From Latrodectus hesperus (Eukaryota; Arthropoda; Arachnida; Araneae; Theridiidae), in contig CM075862.1 in assembly GCA_037975125.1 (NCBI GenBank), positions 43,640,777 to 43,704,776 on the forward strand: 64,000 nt of DNA, read 5' to 3'. The notes beneath the pieces are model-generated. The model worked only from the letters and a program-made list of their open reading frames with translations, was not told where the DNA came from and did not search any database. The position numbers were made by a program, and so were the translations under genes. This document shows positions 39,732-51,700 of this stretch, one piece after another (within the stretch, counting starts at the first letter, position 1; the number at the start of each line of letters is the position of its first letter).

Positions 39732-40772
39732 ATGCCTCGTGTAAGAAGAAGAAATGCCTATCAGCACGTGTCTGACTTTGATCGAGGAAGGATTATAGCC
39801 TACCGAGATTGCGGTTTATCTTACCGCAATATTGCTGCTCGCGTCGGTCTAGACCCCATGACTGTCAGCAGAATATGGAATCGATGGGTTCAGGACAATC
39901 ATACGGAACGTCATGCAGGATCTCAGCGACCCCCCCATCACTAACAGCAGAGAAGACAGACATCTTATCCGCATGGTCACAAGGGATCGTACAGCCACGT
40001 CACGAACCCTGAGTCGAGAAATGGAGTCATTTGCAAGGCAACGAGTTTCTGCTCGAACAGTTCGACGACGTTTGCAGCAGCATGGATTGTCTGCACTGCG
40101 ACCATGGCTTCGGCTACCATTGACGCTGCGTCACAGACAGGAACGCCATCAATGGTGTGATCAGCGACGAACCTGCACGCGGGAATGGCATCACGTCATC
40201 TTTACAGATGAATCTCGGTTCTGTATACAGGACCATGATGGCCGCATCCGTGTTTGGAGGCATCGTGGAAAACGCGCATTGCCAGCTTGCATTGGACATC
40301 GCCATACTGGCCCATCTGCTGGAGTGATGGTATGGGGTGCCATTGGATACACGTCTCGATCATCTCTTGTTCGCATTACCGGCACTTTGAACAGCAACCG
40401 TTACATTTCCGATGTGTTACGGCCCGTGGCTCTGCCCTATCTTCGAGGCCTCCCTAATGCTTTGTTTCAAGAGGATAATACACGACCGCATGTTACCCGT
40501 ACTGTTCTAAACTTCCTTGATACAGAACTGGTTTGACTGTTACCTGTCCAGCACGTTCTCCTGATCTGTCACCAATTGAGAACGCGTGGTCAATGGTTGC
40601 CGAGCGATTGGCACTCCATCACTCACCATCCACTACTGTCGATGAACTGTGGTATAGTGTTAAAGCTGCATGGACTGAGATCCCCGTACATGCCATACAA
40701 TCTCTGTTTGACTTCATGCCTGGGCGGATAAATGGTGTTATTGCAGCCAGATGTGGCTGCTCTGGGTACTGA
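39732..40772 (+). pseudogene. Tc1-type transposase, two frameshifts
   Basis: The start MPRVRRRNAYQ at 39732 is preferred over the in-frame methionine at 39561, which lies upstream of the TATA box. An N-terminal helix-turn-helix is clear (RGRIIAYRDCGLSYRNIAAR, then a VGLDPMTVSRIWNRW segment). The frame breaks at about 39935 in a run of seven C residues after GSQRPP and resumes in the next frame from about 39930 to 40536. That part has the first catalytic Asp in HVIFTDESRF and the second in FQEDNTRPH. A second break near 40530 moves to a third frame (40533-40772), where SPDLSPIENAW carries the catalytic Glu. The D-to-E spacing is 34 residues once the break is allowed for, so the DD34E triad is present. 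Total length about 345 residues, the usual Tc1 size. Two single-base indels are enough to explain inactivity, and sequencing error in the C run is possible. Confidence 0.93.
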
Positions 40773-40910
40773 TTTCTCAAGATCTATACATCCTAATTTC
40801 CTGTAAATCTAATCACTTGTTCTTTCTACTATAATGTATGTGTCCAATAAATATCGTTATGTTATTTGCATTCCTTCTTGGTGTCGCAATTTTAATGGCC
40901 AGTAGTGTAC

Positions 40911-41037
40911 TTTATAGCTTCAGTGATGGCCAAACTAAGTTGACAATCCATTCCGCTGCAAATGTTGTCGAACTTTTCATGCAGACACTTGTTACTTCGC
41001 GAGTGATATTTCATGACACACTGCTCGTGGTATGGTC
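40911..41037 (-). CDS. candidate internal exon of an unidentified host gene
   Basis: The minus strand is open from about 41037 to 40911, and the peptide includes YHEQCVMKYHSRSNKC and NICSGMDCQLSLAITEA, so it is Cys-rich with mixed codons. It ends at AAA followed by GTA. That GTA is partly made of the TA target site of the Tc1-type element (40908-40909), so the transposon sits exactly at the putative 5' splice site while keeping it intact. A phase-2 junction with the acceptor at 39410 keeps the frame. On the other side a decayed hAT element begins 6 bases away. If the hAT element is removed, the frame stays open to about 42719. Identity unknown. Confidence 0.33.
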
Positions 41038-41393
41038 TACATCAGGGGTGGACAAGCTCCTTGACAGTCCAAGCCATTTTTTAAAATTTTAAATTTTTTG
41101 CGAGCTGCAATTAAATACCTATTTAAAAGGTATGCAAAAAAGGTAATAAATTTTTTTTACAGAAATATTTATTGAAAATATATAAATAAAAGTACAAAAT
41201 ATGTTTATTGAATTTAAATATTAAAAATTAAACACATTTGTTTACTTCTCTCGATAATTTTTTTAAAATTTGGACACTTCCCTGTATTTCTTTGAGATGC
41301 TGTTTAGTTAATAATGATCGGTGTTTGGATTTCATGAATTTTTAAGTGGAATAAATAATTTACATAAGTACGTTGTTCCGAATAATGCCTTTT

Positions 41394-42300
41394 TTAATTC
41401 AGGATGCTTCGATTCTCGAGATTTTCTCGATGAATTATGCAATGAATCGATAAGAATTGTGGAATTTGAGAATAATCCCTTAACACCCCAATAAGACCAA
41501 CTGTTTTACCCAGTATTACCAGAACTCTATCAGTTGCAGTGCTTACAAGTTCATTAAAAGGCATGTCAAAAGTTTTCATTATGGAATCTAATGCATTTTT
41601 AATATCGACATTGTGATTTGACTCTAGAAGTGCTACTAAATCTAATAATTCTTCTTTAACAACGAAGTCAGGTGAAAGAAAATGTATAAAAACTGACATT
41701 CGCAGAAGATCTGTGATATCTGTCGATTCGTCAAGGGGTAAGCTGAATGCAATACAGTTCTTCAAATAATTTTTTAAATTACATTCAAGAGATGCTTATA
41801 GTCATAGAGAGATAGCAGTTATGCGTCATTCGGTTGTGTGTCTCGAAATTGGAATTTGTGAAACAACTTTGTGCAATGCTGCATTATTTTGAGTTACAGC
41901 TTTAAGTACATCTTCCAAGTTTTTCTTAAATAAAATCTCCCTCTCCATACCATGTTTAACGGTATGGAGAGGGAGATTTTATTGGGTATGGAGAGTATGG
42001 AAGAGGTATGGTATTTTTATGGTATGGAGAGGGAGGCACAAGCAATATTCTAAGCAATAACAAAACTGACTTCCCCCACATTATTAGCTTGACTGCTAAG
42101 GGTCCTCAAAATTGACTGTTTTTTATTTAAATTTGATTTTAAAGAAGCAAGTTTATCTGATCTTAATTTGGAATTTGGGGGATACTGATTAGAAAACTGA
42201 GGATGATTGATTTCATAATCTCGATATAAATTGCTAACTATATAATTTTTGTGTTATTAAAACAACAACACGTGTTACATACTACGAGACAAATTATAGC
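41394..42300 (-). pseudogene. hAT transposase remnant (GTF2IRD2/ZBED-like)
   Basis: Reading the minus strand from 42300 downwards, the order of blocks is that of the transposon-derived GTF2IRD2/ZBED group. First come a possible BED-finger remnant (LVVCNTCC near 42285) and HPQFSNQYPP with KLASLKSNLNKKQ (42230-42120). Then, after several stops and a hairpin-forming insertion, KVVSQIPISRHTTE (about 41880-41840). Finally a 123-codon open stretch (41765-41394) has the first catalytic Asp in PLDESTD, ELLDLV, a degenerate second-Asp region (STATDR) and the conserved FLSIHCIIHRE Cys/His block. The C-terminal catalytic Glu and dimerisation region are gone. Multiple stops and frameshifts show long inactivity. 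Confidence 0.85.
41929..41983. repeat. 23-bp perfect inverted repeat (hairpin) inside the hAT remnant
   Basis: The arms 41929-41951 and 41961-41983 are exact reverse complements separated by a 9-base loop; the core is AAATCTCCCTCTCCATACC. Further partial copies of GGTATGGAGAG follow to 42035, interrupting the transposase remnant. Confidence 0.95.
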
Positions 42301-42691
42301 TAACTTACAAAAACTCCCAGATTACAAATCATATCCGTTGCAAGAGTGATACAAATTGTTTCCTCCGTAGCACAATGTCAATAGTCCATGGCAATGAAAG
42401 TTTACAAATTCAAAATCTGTCTGCAGTCATTCGATTATGGACGATGACGCCACTGTTTATGTTCTCTTGTGCAGTTTTCTATGAGTCATTAACTTCGACG
42501 GAAATGAAATTTACTAAAACGTCTTTCTTATTTGCTGTCAGTAATTTAAAAGACATTTTGAAACACATACGGAAGGATGATAATTTTTTAAAATATAATA
42601 ACACAAAAATGGAAAGGAAACTCGGGTTCATTTATCGAGACCCACAAATAATCCTTCAAAGAGCCGCAGGTTGGCCACCCCTGGTCTATAC

Positions 42692-43151
<460 letters not shown>

Positions 43152-45275
43152 CAGAGAGGGCAAAGAGGGACGAGAGAGAGAGAAATAGGTAGATCTATTA
43201 ACAGATTTATTAATCGCTTATAAAAATAACATGCATTATGAAATCAATGTTCAAGGTAATATTCTTAAAATTGTATTTCAAAAGATGTTAGAACAATATC
43301 ATTTTAAACCTCTCAAATCTGTAACCAGAACAATATCATTTCTCATACTAAAACTTGCATACATTACAGCGTCAATTTTTTTCGGTATTTTTATCAGATT
43401 ATTTCTGCCAAATTTATATTGGAAACAATGTCATTGTTTCATACATGTCAATGTGCAATGACAGCTTAATCTGTATGAGTGTGCACGCAAAATATCAATA
43501 TGTATCAAGCATAAATTAGCATTCTAAACAATGTGAATTTGCATATGAAAAAAAAAACTTTAATTTGTCAAATCTGCGTACAGAATAGCGTTCATTTTTT
43601 GCAACGATAAAAAGGGCATAGGAAATAACATTCTATGTTTTAAGTTGCATTTATGTTTTTTTCTTACACTGGTGGACTGATTAATAATGTTAACTTGAAT
43701 GCATGAATTCACGTTCAAAACAATTCCTTCTAATTAAAATACTGCAAATCAAATCTTACAAGTTGACGGATAAAAATGCCACTTCATAAGTTATAAAAAC
43801 TGATTTTTTTAATGAACTCATTCATAGGCAAATTGTTTAAAATTTTAGGTTTTTATGTAATTTATGACTATTACTATAACAAATTAATGACACTGTTGTA
43901 ACCCTGTTTTTTTAAAGAGGAATTTTTCAAGATCCTAAATCAGATGATCTTAGCAATCGTGCTGAAATATCCAATATAAGTTGATAAAGTTTGTGTGATA
44001 TTATTTCACAAATAAAATGAAGCACTTACAAGTGATGATTCGATGAAATGTTAAACTCTATCACTGAAGATTTTTCAAATCTACAAGAATTTGTCTTGGG
44101 TTTATTCTTTCGACTTATTCCAGATAATCACTAACAATCAATTTAGTAGCACAAATGCAATGCATGTACTTTCTCAAATATTATTCAAATGTTCTTGAGG
44201 ATGTTTTTTTGAAATTTGATGTTACAATGCAATTTTCACAGTAAAAATAAAATTTATATTTAAGAGTAATTAATTTGTACCATTCAATATTATCCTTCAT
44301 GTAATTCAATTTCGAAGAGATAATAAGGGAGATTTTGACAAAAAATTATATGATAGTCTTAACCTGTTCTTTAAATTCTCAAATAATAAGCAATTAAGGT
44401 TATAAAAAAAGCGTTTAACATCTTTAATTTATTAGATATACTATTTCTCAAGTAGAATCGTTGTTTTTATATAAAAGTAGTTAAAAAATTGCTTCTTATA
44501 AAGTGTGTACACTACTACACACATCATGCATTATTATATATGTCATTTTTATATTACTTTTAGAACTTTATTTTAGGTAAATGCTTAGAAAAACTAGCTT
44601 TATCAGAGTGAAAATTAAAAAAAAACTAATCGTTAAATTATATTCAATTTCGTTTAACTGAAAGTTTTTTTAAATGAGATCTAATCTGGAATTATTACAT
44701 ATTTTACTATTAAACTCATAAAGGATTAAAAATTAATAAAAAAGTTTTACGTTTACGGATGTTTTATTTATCATAAAAATAAAATATTTCTTTAATTTTT
44801 GGGAAAAAATCGCATGTAATGTAAAATATTATATTGTAAAAATGAATACAAATATAATGAAAATATGGAAATTTTAATATCAAAAGTCAAATTATGTACA
44901 TTTATGTAGGTCATATTGTATGCTGATTCAAAATTTTCAATTTTTAAAAGTAAAGTATTAAAATTCTTAAGATTAGATAAAAAACTCTTATATTTGCTCT
45001 TTAAATGTTATTAAAAATTTAAATTTCTTTGCTACCTAATTTAAATTTTTAAAAGTTAAAATTTTAAGTACATTAAACTACAAATTATACAGCTTCTTTC
45101 TATTTAATTTGTAATTGAAAAGCTGTTTGACAAAAAATCAAAATTAAAATTATAATTGAATAATGTGTATTCCTTATAACATATTTACAATTAATTGATA
45201 TCCTTTATAATGTATTGGGAACCAAATGCAAAGAAACAAATTAACTGCCACCATAAAACGTGAAAGAAAGTAATA
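43152..45275. other. AT-rich intergenic DNA
   Basis: Nothing recognised. A local duplication of AACAATATCATTT lies near 43291-43342. Confidence 0.5.
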
Positions 45276-45475
45276 TCAACTAAATTTTTTTTCTTCCTTT
45301 GTTAAATATAAGAAAACGGTCCTTTTGCTAATTGCCCCTCTTACAGTATCCACAGTCAATTTGTCAATTTGAAGTTCTTCCACTAAGATTAAGCCATTTC
45401 CAGTATATTTTTTCTCAAAGCATCTTCTTTTCAAGCAGGGTAGTCTGCCAAGCGTAAATGCTGATGGCAAGCCAC
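45276..45475 (-). CDS. candidate exon, unidentified protein
   Basis: On the minus strand 64 codons are open to a stop at 45276. The mixed peptide includes GRLPCLKRRCFEKKYTGNG, followed by an alternating hydrophobic/charged stretch ending KEEKKFS. A possible acceptor (TTGGCAG) lies inside it, before the CLKRR part, and another near 45490. The text looks more protein-like than the AT-rich surroundings, but no family is recognised. Confidence 0.22.
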
Positions 45476-46133
45476 CCTGGCCTAGCTACTGGGATTACTT
45501 CTTCAGCTAACAAACAACTAAACAATTAAAGATTCTTAGCGAGGGCTTTTAGAAAGAAGATGGTGACATTATCGTTAAATGTCTGATCTAGATTAGGATA
45601 ATCTTCATCGTAATAATTGCTGAAGGGAACTGATTACGGCTCGGGAGTAATTCTAAAGATTAAATATTTTCTCGAAAAAGTACCTTTTTTAGAGCGTAGT
45701 AAGAATGCGATAGCACTTGATACTTAATGTAGCCACAAAGCTTGGAAAGAAATTTGAATTATAACTAACAACACTTACTTTTAATTTTGTATTGAGAACA
45801 GGAAATTAGACTCTATTCTTGATACAAAATTAAATAATGTTTTTCAATATCTGTATTGCAAAAAGTGTAGCATGTAAGTATTAAAAAAATCATTCATTCA
45901 AGCATTTAACATCCTTTCTGTCTGAGTAAAAATGTCTTTTATATAATGATAAAAACTCTTTAAAGAGAAATTTAAAAAATTTAATTTTTGAAGACGAATT
46001 GAATTAATATCCATTTTATTCGAATTGAATTAAAATCACTGGAATATAAATTTGAAATGCTAAAAATATTTATATTATTTAAATTTATTTTTCTTCAAAA
46101 AACTACATCTAAAAATTTTTTTTAAAAATTTTT

Positions 46134-46347
46134 TTGGTTCACATTAATAAAATTATTGAAATATACTACACAAATAAACTTGAAGCTCTGGTTGGGGGAC
46201 CATCCACAAAAAAAGCACTTGAGAAAATTTTAAGACAGGGTTTAATGATGCATATCAATCAACATCCAATTTTTGTAGTAGAGGATTCCAGGTTTCTTTC
46301 CCCAACCATTGTTAAGCAATTGGAGACAGATTATAACATTTTTAAAT
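46134..46347 (+). CDS. candidate exon of an unidentified gene (upstream part)
   Basis: The plus-strand peptide is strikingly protein-like from about 46180: LVGGPSTKKALEKILRQG, MMHINQHPIFVVEDS and FLSPTIVKQLETDYNIF. A donor-like GTATAT at 46348 ends it in phase 1. The true 5' end is uncertain: the frame can be extended left to about 46134, but no good acceptor is visible in the T-rich sequence there. I do not recognise the family. No signal peptide or membrane segment. It could also be a fragment of a processed pseudogene, because the frame runs on to a TGA at 46362 without splicing. Confidence 0.38.
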
Positions 46348-46384
46348 GTATATTGTTTAAATGAGTGCTGGAAGTTTTTTCCTA

Positions 46385-46386
<2 letters not shown>

Positions 46387-46465
<79 letters not shown>
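46387..46465. repeat. (TA)n microsatellite, about 79 bp
   Basis: Uninterrupted TA run inside the putative intron 46348-46719. Confidence 0.97.
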
Positions 46466-46471
<6 letters not shown>

Positions 46472-46719
46472 TTTTTATTTATTAACATTTTTTATAAATA
46501 ACATGACATTTGTATTCAAAAGTAAAAAAAGATGATTTTTATCAGGAAACAAGAGAATGTAAAAAAATTGATGTAGAATAAGCTGCAATACTGTAGAAAA
46601 TGAATTGTAAATTTAGAGTTTAATAAACCCTAATACTTAATTAAATACAACCGCATTAATCCTTAAGTTTATTTTGAGCAGAATTATTAACTATAAAGTG
46701 GTTGTTTCTTTCGTTGCAG

Positions 46720-46787
46720 TTCTGAGTTTACAGAGAGTTTCATCCTTTAAAACTATGTTGTATAAAATATGTATCTTTATTCTTTAA
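46720..46787 (+). CDS. candidate terminal exon paired with 46134-46347
   Basis: A strong acceptor (GTTTCTTTCGTTGCAG, AG at 46718-46719) is followed by 68 bases that, joined to the phase-1 donor at 46347, stay open for 22 codons to a TAA at 46785-46787. An ATTAAA poly-A signal variant follows at 46799-46804. Frame agreement across the 372-base putative intron is the only link between the two pieces. Confidence 0.3.
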
Positions 46788-46804
46788 ATTAAATGTGCAT
46801 TAAA

Positions 46805-47274
46805 TTTGTTTTAATTTATTTTTGTACTCTTGGAGGTGTAGATTATACTAGCAGTAGCATTTTTTAAATGTTGTATCCATAAAATGCTTTTAAAACTTTC
46901 AAAAACTTGCCAATATTTTCCACTGGTATGCATATTTAATGTTTGGAGATATTTTTTTTTAATTTTCTATATATATGTTTAGATGTCAAAGTTTAAATTC
47001 TCCAGGAAAATTAATGTTTCAAAAATTACTCCTCATTTAAAAAAAGTTTTTTTCTACCAGGAGTAAATGAAAATTCTGTTTATATCAGTGATTGCTGTGC
47101 ATTGCTATATATAAATGAGATTTTCTTAACAATAAATGTTCTTAGAAAATTTAAAAGTACTGTGAATCACAGCTTCAATACTTTCATCAAAAATGTTGAA
47201 GATTAAAAATTAAATGATAATAAATGTAAATTCATGAGAAATTATAGTTTGCAAATGCATGTAAATGCTTTTTT
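46805..47274. other. AT-rich intergenic DNA
   Basis: Nothing recognised. Confidence 0.5.
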
Positions 47275-47806
47275 GGGCTGAAAAAGCAACTAAGATCTAA
47301 ACTTATCAGCAGAAAAACAAAACTGAGAATTCACAATACGCTCATACTACCCGTGCTGCTATATGCAAGCGAAACGTGGATATTAAATGTTGATATACAG
47401 TGAACCCTGGAAACCTTTGAAAGGAAGGTATTAAGAACTATCTATGCGCCTGTACAGGAACAGGGCTGCTGGCGAACTAGATATAATTTTGAATTGTATA
47501 GGCTGTATAGCCAGCCCAGATTACCCAGGTTATCAGAAGCAACAGGCTAAGATGGCTTGGCCATGTCTGGAGAAGCCGGAAAAACAACCCCTCTAGAATA
47601 TCAACGTTTAAGAACCCCGAAGGATCCAGCGCTTGAGGAAAACCGCCGACAAGATGGCTCGTTGTTACTGAAAATGACCTCAAGATACTAAAAGTTAGGA
47701 ACTGGAAAAGTGTCGCTCTGGACAGACTAGGCTGGAAAAGGCGCGATGTAGAGGCAGCTAAGACCTGCAATGGGTTGTTACACTATTAAAGAAGAAGAAG
47801 ATGATG
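47275..47806 (+). pseudogene. non-LTR retrotransposon 3' end (RTE/CR1-like), frameshifted
   Basis: Translation across frames gives the C-terminal tail typical of non-LTR reverse transcriptase ORFs: TKLRIHNTLILPVLLYASET, ETFERKVLRTIYAP, WRTRYNFELYRLY, then after a frame change RLRWLGHVWRS, NPEGSSA and VRNWKSVALDRLGWKR. At least one stop (near 47401) and two frame changes are present, and the catalytic YxDD region is missing because of 5' truncation. The 3' end runs into (GAA)n/(GAT)n triplets (47790-47806), a tail style seen in RTE- and CR1-type elements. A possible imperfect target-site duplication (ATGCATGTAAA at 47255, ATGCATATAAA at 47804) flanks it. Clade assignment is uncertain. The minus frame 47477-47770 is a shadow. 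Confidence 0.85.
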
Positions 47807-48479
47807 CATATAAACTGTAATTCTTCCCATTGGTTCCTGAAAAATTAAATGGAATTTCTTTTTATAGGATGGTAATTCTTTATTTAAATTCATATATGCA
47901 AAATGTATAATGGAAAAGTTTAGTTAAGCAAACTTTAATTTATTATACCTCTTATATGTCAGATGTTTTAAATGAAGCCCATATCGTGTGCAATTAAAAT
48001 CATAATTCTTAATATGTTTTAAATATAACTTTGCAAATGATTTCTATTTCACCAGAAGATGCAATTAAATATTTTTCGTGTTATCAAGTATCTTCAAGAA
48101 TCATCATCAGTATATATTAAGAAAGAAAACAGATCCAGAGGCTAAGATTAATTTGGGACCAACCTGGTGAGTTGTAAACTTAGATAGGACATTGAACAAA
48201 AATACTTTGTATAAAGTACGCTTTATTTTTTCTATTCGTTTTTTCTTTTCTGTTTCAGCAAAGAAAATAATTGAAAATATTGCCTCAATCAGTTCGTAAT
48301 ATATTTACATAAAATTTGACCTGGCAGTTTAGTTATAAAATCTTATTTCCACACAAGAAGAACGAATCTACTTACAGTTTAACATCTTCATATATTGCTG
48401 TGAAATGTACCAAGAGGCAGTTTGTTAAACCAAACGAAAAGTAATCCCTGGAACATCAATTCTGCTTTTGCGAGAAAAA
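47807..48479. other. AT-rich intergenic DNA
   Basis: Nothing recognised. Confidence 0.5.
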
Positions 48480-48790
48480 CTTCCTACTGACGGTGCTGCA
48501 ACAATTTGCACGCGTCTTCAACCGCAACAAGGATGATGCAAATCATCAAATCACCCACTCTTGGATACAACAAAAGCTAGTTACTTGGCTCATTCACTCA
48601 GAACCGCAAATTCGCACCTTTTTCGCGAAGATGACAGACAATTGCCGCCGTTCAAGTTCGACCCCACGAGACGTCAACCACCGAATTTCTAGATGCAAAG
48701 GGATGATTGCTGGTGCTCACCAAGCAACAGGAAGGGACTTCTCCAGAAAGTTGGCCTTTGCGAATGGCTGGATGTGAGAGTGACAGCTGA
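48480..48790. other. GC-richer island with open frames on both strands, unassigned
   Basis: The plus frame 48493-48777 (94 codons) and the overlapping minus frame 48652-48870 are both open. Composition is balanced relative to the flanks. The plus peptide (for example NHQITHSWIQQKLVTW) is not recognised. It could be a decayed exon, a repeat fragment or a non-coding island. Confidence 0.3.
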
Positions 48791-51700
48791 AAAAACAGGA
48801 AATCGAATGTTTTTTGAAGATCCAACATTGTTTCCTCCTCTTTAATATGTTGAGTGACGGTCATTAACACTTAACTCTTTCGAAGTAGATTATTACTGGT
48901 TAAATTCGTGGTGAAATAATGACTTCCTTTCAGTAGGGGTCTTGAAGATTGAGACATTAAATGACAACACGCAGAGCTATAAAATAATTTTAAGTTTTAA
49001 TCTGCATTTTTATCGTTTTTATTTGCAAAATAATCTTAATTTCTTAAATGAGAATTTTTTTTCAAAATAAATGAGCTTTTTTTAATCAAAATTCTGGAAT
49101 TTTTTGTTTTACTGTCTCAAAAAGTAGCATAAAAATTATTTATTATAAATTGCAACCTTTAGTGCAAAATGAAAGAATGAAATGACATAAATAAATCAAA
49201 CGAACCAAATAAATCATTAGGTGAATGTGTAAACAGTACTTTTGCCCATCTGTAATGTGTGAAATTCACTTTCTTTAAAAAGAATACATTTTATTTAAAC
49301 ACATTTATTTCAAGCTCATTTCGAATTAAAATACTCAATAGTTAAAAAATGTTAGTGTGTTTTTCGTTATTGTTACGACCATCAAAATATTTCTGAAAAA
49401 TAAAATGCCCAATAACTACTACATTATGAAAAGATTTAGTGATCAAAAATCCTTTCATAACGGTCACATTTATTTAAAAAGAAATAAATATAATTAGATT
49501 TTTAGAAATACATAAAATTATTTGAATTATTAACAAAAAATGCAAGACAAAAATTTGCTATTCTTTAATTAAGCTAATTTTCAAATGACTGGTTATGGAT
49601 TTTAACATGGTAACACTAAGTTATTACTTCACTTCTAAAAAGTAAGCATGGAGTAATGAAGTGTGGAAAGGTTAATAAGTGCCTTTGATTGACATGGCAT
49701 AAAGGGAAAAAAGTAGTAAATATGTTTATTCATGAAGCAAATCTAAGATTTATGTTCTGTAATGAAAGCAGTTTTGCACTTTTTATAAGTTATATAATAC
49801 CATTTTTTTACATTGTATATGATCAAATAATGGAATAAGGAAAAGAAGTTTGAAGCCAAACACAAAAGAAAAACGGTATTTAGATGTATAAATACATTTC
49901 ATCAGCTTACAAAAGCTTACAACATTTGACTACATTTTCTATGAATTGATGTAACATTGTGAAGAATCAGATCACCATTATTCCTCTTGTAGAGTAGTTA
50001 CCAAGTTTGTGAGAGTGTTTGAGAATGGGAATCATCATTCACTACATTTGCTCAATCGATTCTTTCCAGATGGTTGTCTATGATTCAAAGCTCAACGACG
50101 ATGCGTATTATTTTATACTAAAATGAAGCAGAAGCAACTGTTGCAACATATAATCCTACAATGTAATTTAAGATTTATTTGGATACAGTATGTCTCAAAT
50201 GCAACAAATGACGTCCACAATATATTAAAATCCTTTTTCATGGTTAGATTTATGAAAAATTGAACTTATAAGGATTACCAAAGAATCTAAGCCTATTTGT
50301 TTTACCTATACTTATGTCCATTTACATTTTCTGGAAAAGTAACACTTTCTCAACATCTCAAAAAGTTCCAGATAGCCTTAATTATGCTTGCAGACATTGC
50401 AAGCAGAATTTATTTGTCATTGTAGAACATAAATCGACGATTTCATTTATTACATTTTAATAAATATTTATTTTGGAATTTAAATTTTTTCTTATATTGG
50501 TGTCACTAAAGCACACATGAAAACTTTAATTCCTATAATTTCTTCTTTCTAATGAAAATTCATTTTGGTATTCCTTTTTTTAAACTTGGATGAACTTAAA
50601 TATATAGAAAAATTAGTTTCTTGTAATCTATGAAGAAAATTTTCAGAATCATTAATATACTGGTATAACATCGCGTAAATCACTCAGAAACAAAACGCTG
50701 CGACGTCTTAACGCATGAAAATATTCTGGAGGTAAACTACAGTTAATCCTTTTTAAATCTTACAGTACATTGCACTGTGTAGTACAGGACTCTATTAAGA
50801 TATCTTAAATATGCCATGATATTCATGTTGATTGGTTTTTGTGTAAATTCTTGGCCTAAAAGAGTTTCATCTTCCCGTTATTTAAAATAACATATGATTT
50901 ATGAACGCTCTTAATGCATCTGTATATATTTCATAAACGTATTCAGAAAATTCCTGATTGTGTTTTATACTGATATTGACATAAAATAAGTTTGTCCAAT
51001 GCATTTATTCAAATTTCATTTTTTGCTTAGTATCCATTTTTAAATTTCGTTTTTGTTTGAAGATATTTACCGACGACTTTTTGCTTATTTAACATGTGGG
51101 GACACAGTTTCTTTTCAAATAAGACTTATTCTACCATTTCATTTTGAAAAACTGATCGTTTGAGGACTACACTGCTTACGTAACTAAGAGATCATTTGCT
51201 TGTGAGTCCTACTACTGTAAATATTTTATTTTTATATGCTTTTATATAAATTAATCAAATTCATTCCACTTACGTGTGACTAGATGCATTCATGTATAAA
51301 TACAAAGAGAATTTTTAAAATTATTTTGAAGTTGATACTATTTTTATCCCTCATAATCAAAAAACGGATGCATGTATGTGTGCAAGTACACTGTTTCTTA
51401 CTATACACTCCTTTCAAAACCATGTACTATATACTTATAAAAATTTTTGTTTTCTTTTTACAAGATCTCTAAATTTATAGATTGAATCTTCTCACACATT
51501 CTGCTCAGCGTATATTATATATATAAATCATTAAACTGCATATAATACGTTAATTTGTTCTGTAAATCATCTTTTGTCTTTTGTTTTTGTTCATGGTTAT
51601 ATATGCACATATTATTCTATATAATAAGAAGTCTTATCTCATTCTGTTTTCCTTTATTTTTCTTGTTCAATCTATTATTTCTATGCAATCACATTTATTT

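Larger units (their letters stand above)
39498..40909 (+). mobile_element. Tc1-type DNA transposon, near full length (second family)
   Basis: Terminal inverted repeats of about 36 bp start CACTACTGGC after TA at 39498-39499 and mirror the right end (ATGGCCAGTAGTG before TA at 40908-40909), with only a few mismatches. The element is 1.41 kb including both TA copies. It encodes one transposase on the plus strand, broken by two frameshifts. TIR sequence and protein differ from the element at 10371-11905, so this is a separate Tc1-group family. Confidence 0.95.
41043..42683 (-). mobile_element. decayed hAT-superfamily DNA transposon
   Basis: The ends CAGGGGTGGACAAGC (41043) and the complementary GGTTGGCCACCCCTG (ending 42683) form short hAT-type terminal inverted repeats. 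They are flanked by an imperfect 8-bp duplication, GTCTACAT (41035-41042) and GTCTATAC (42684-42691). An 8-bp target site and CAGGGGTGG ends are typical of hAT elements. Inside, the minus strand retains a broken hAT transposase. The 1.64 kb length is shorter than an autonomous copy, so internal sequence has been lost. Confidence 0.85.

Noticed and set aside
47477..47770. A 97-codon minus-strand frame
   Set aside because: It is antisense to the LINE reverse-transcriptase tail, which has recognisable motifs on the plus strand.
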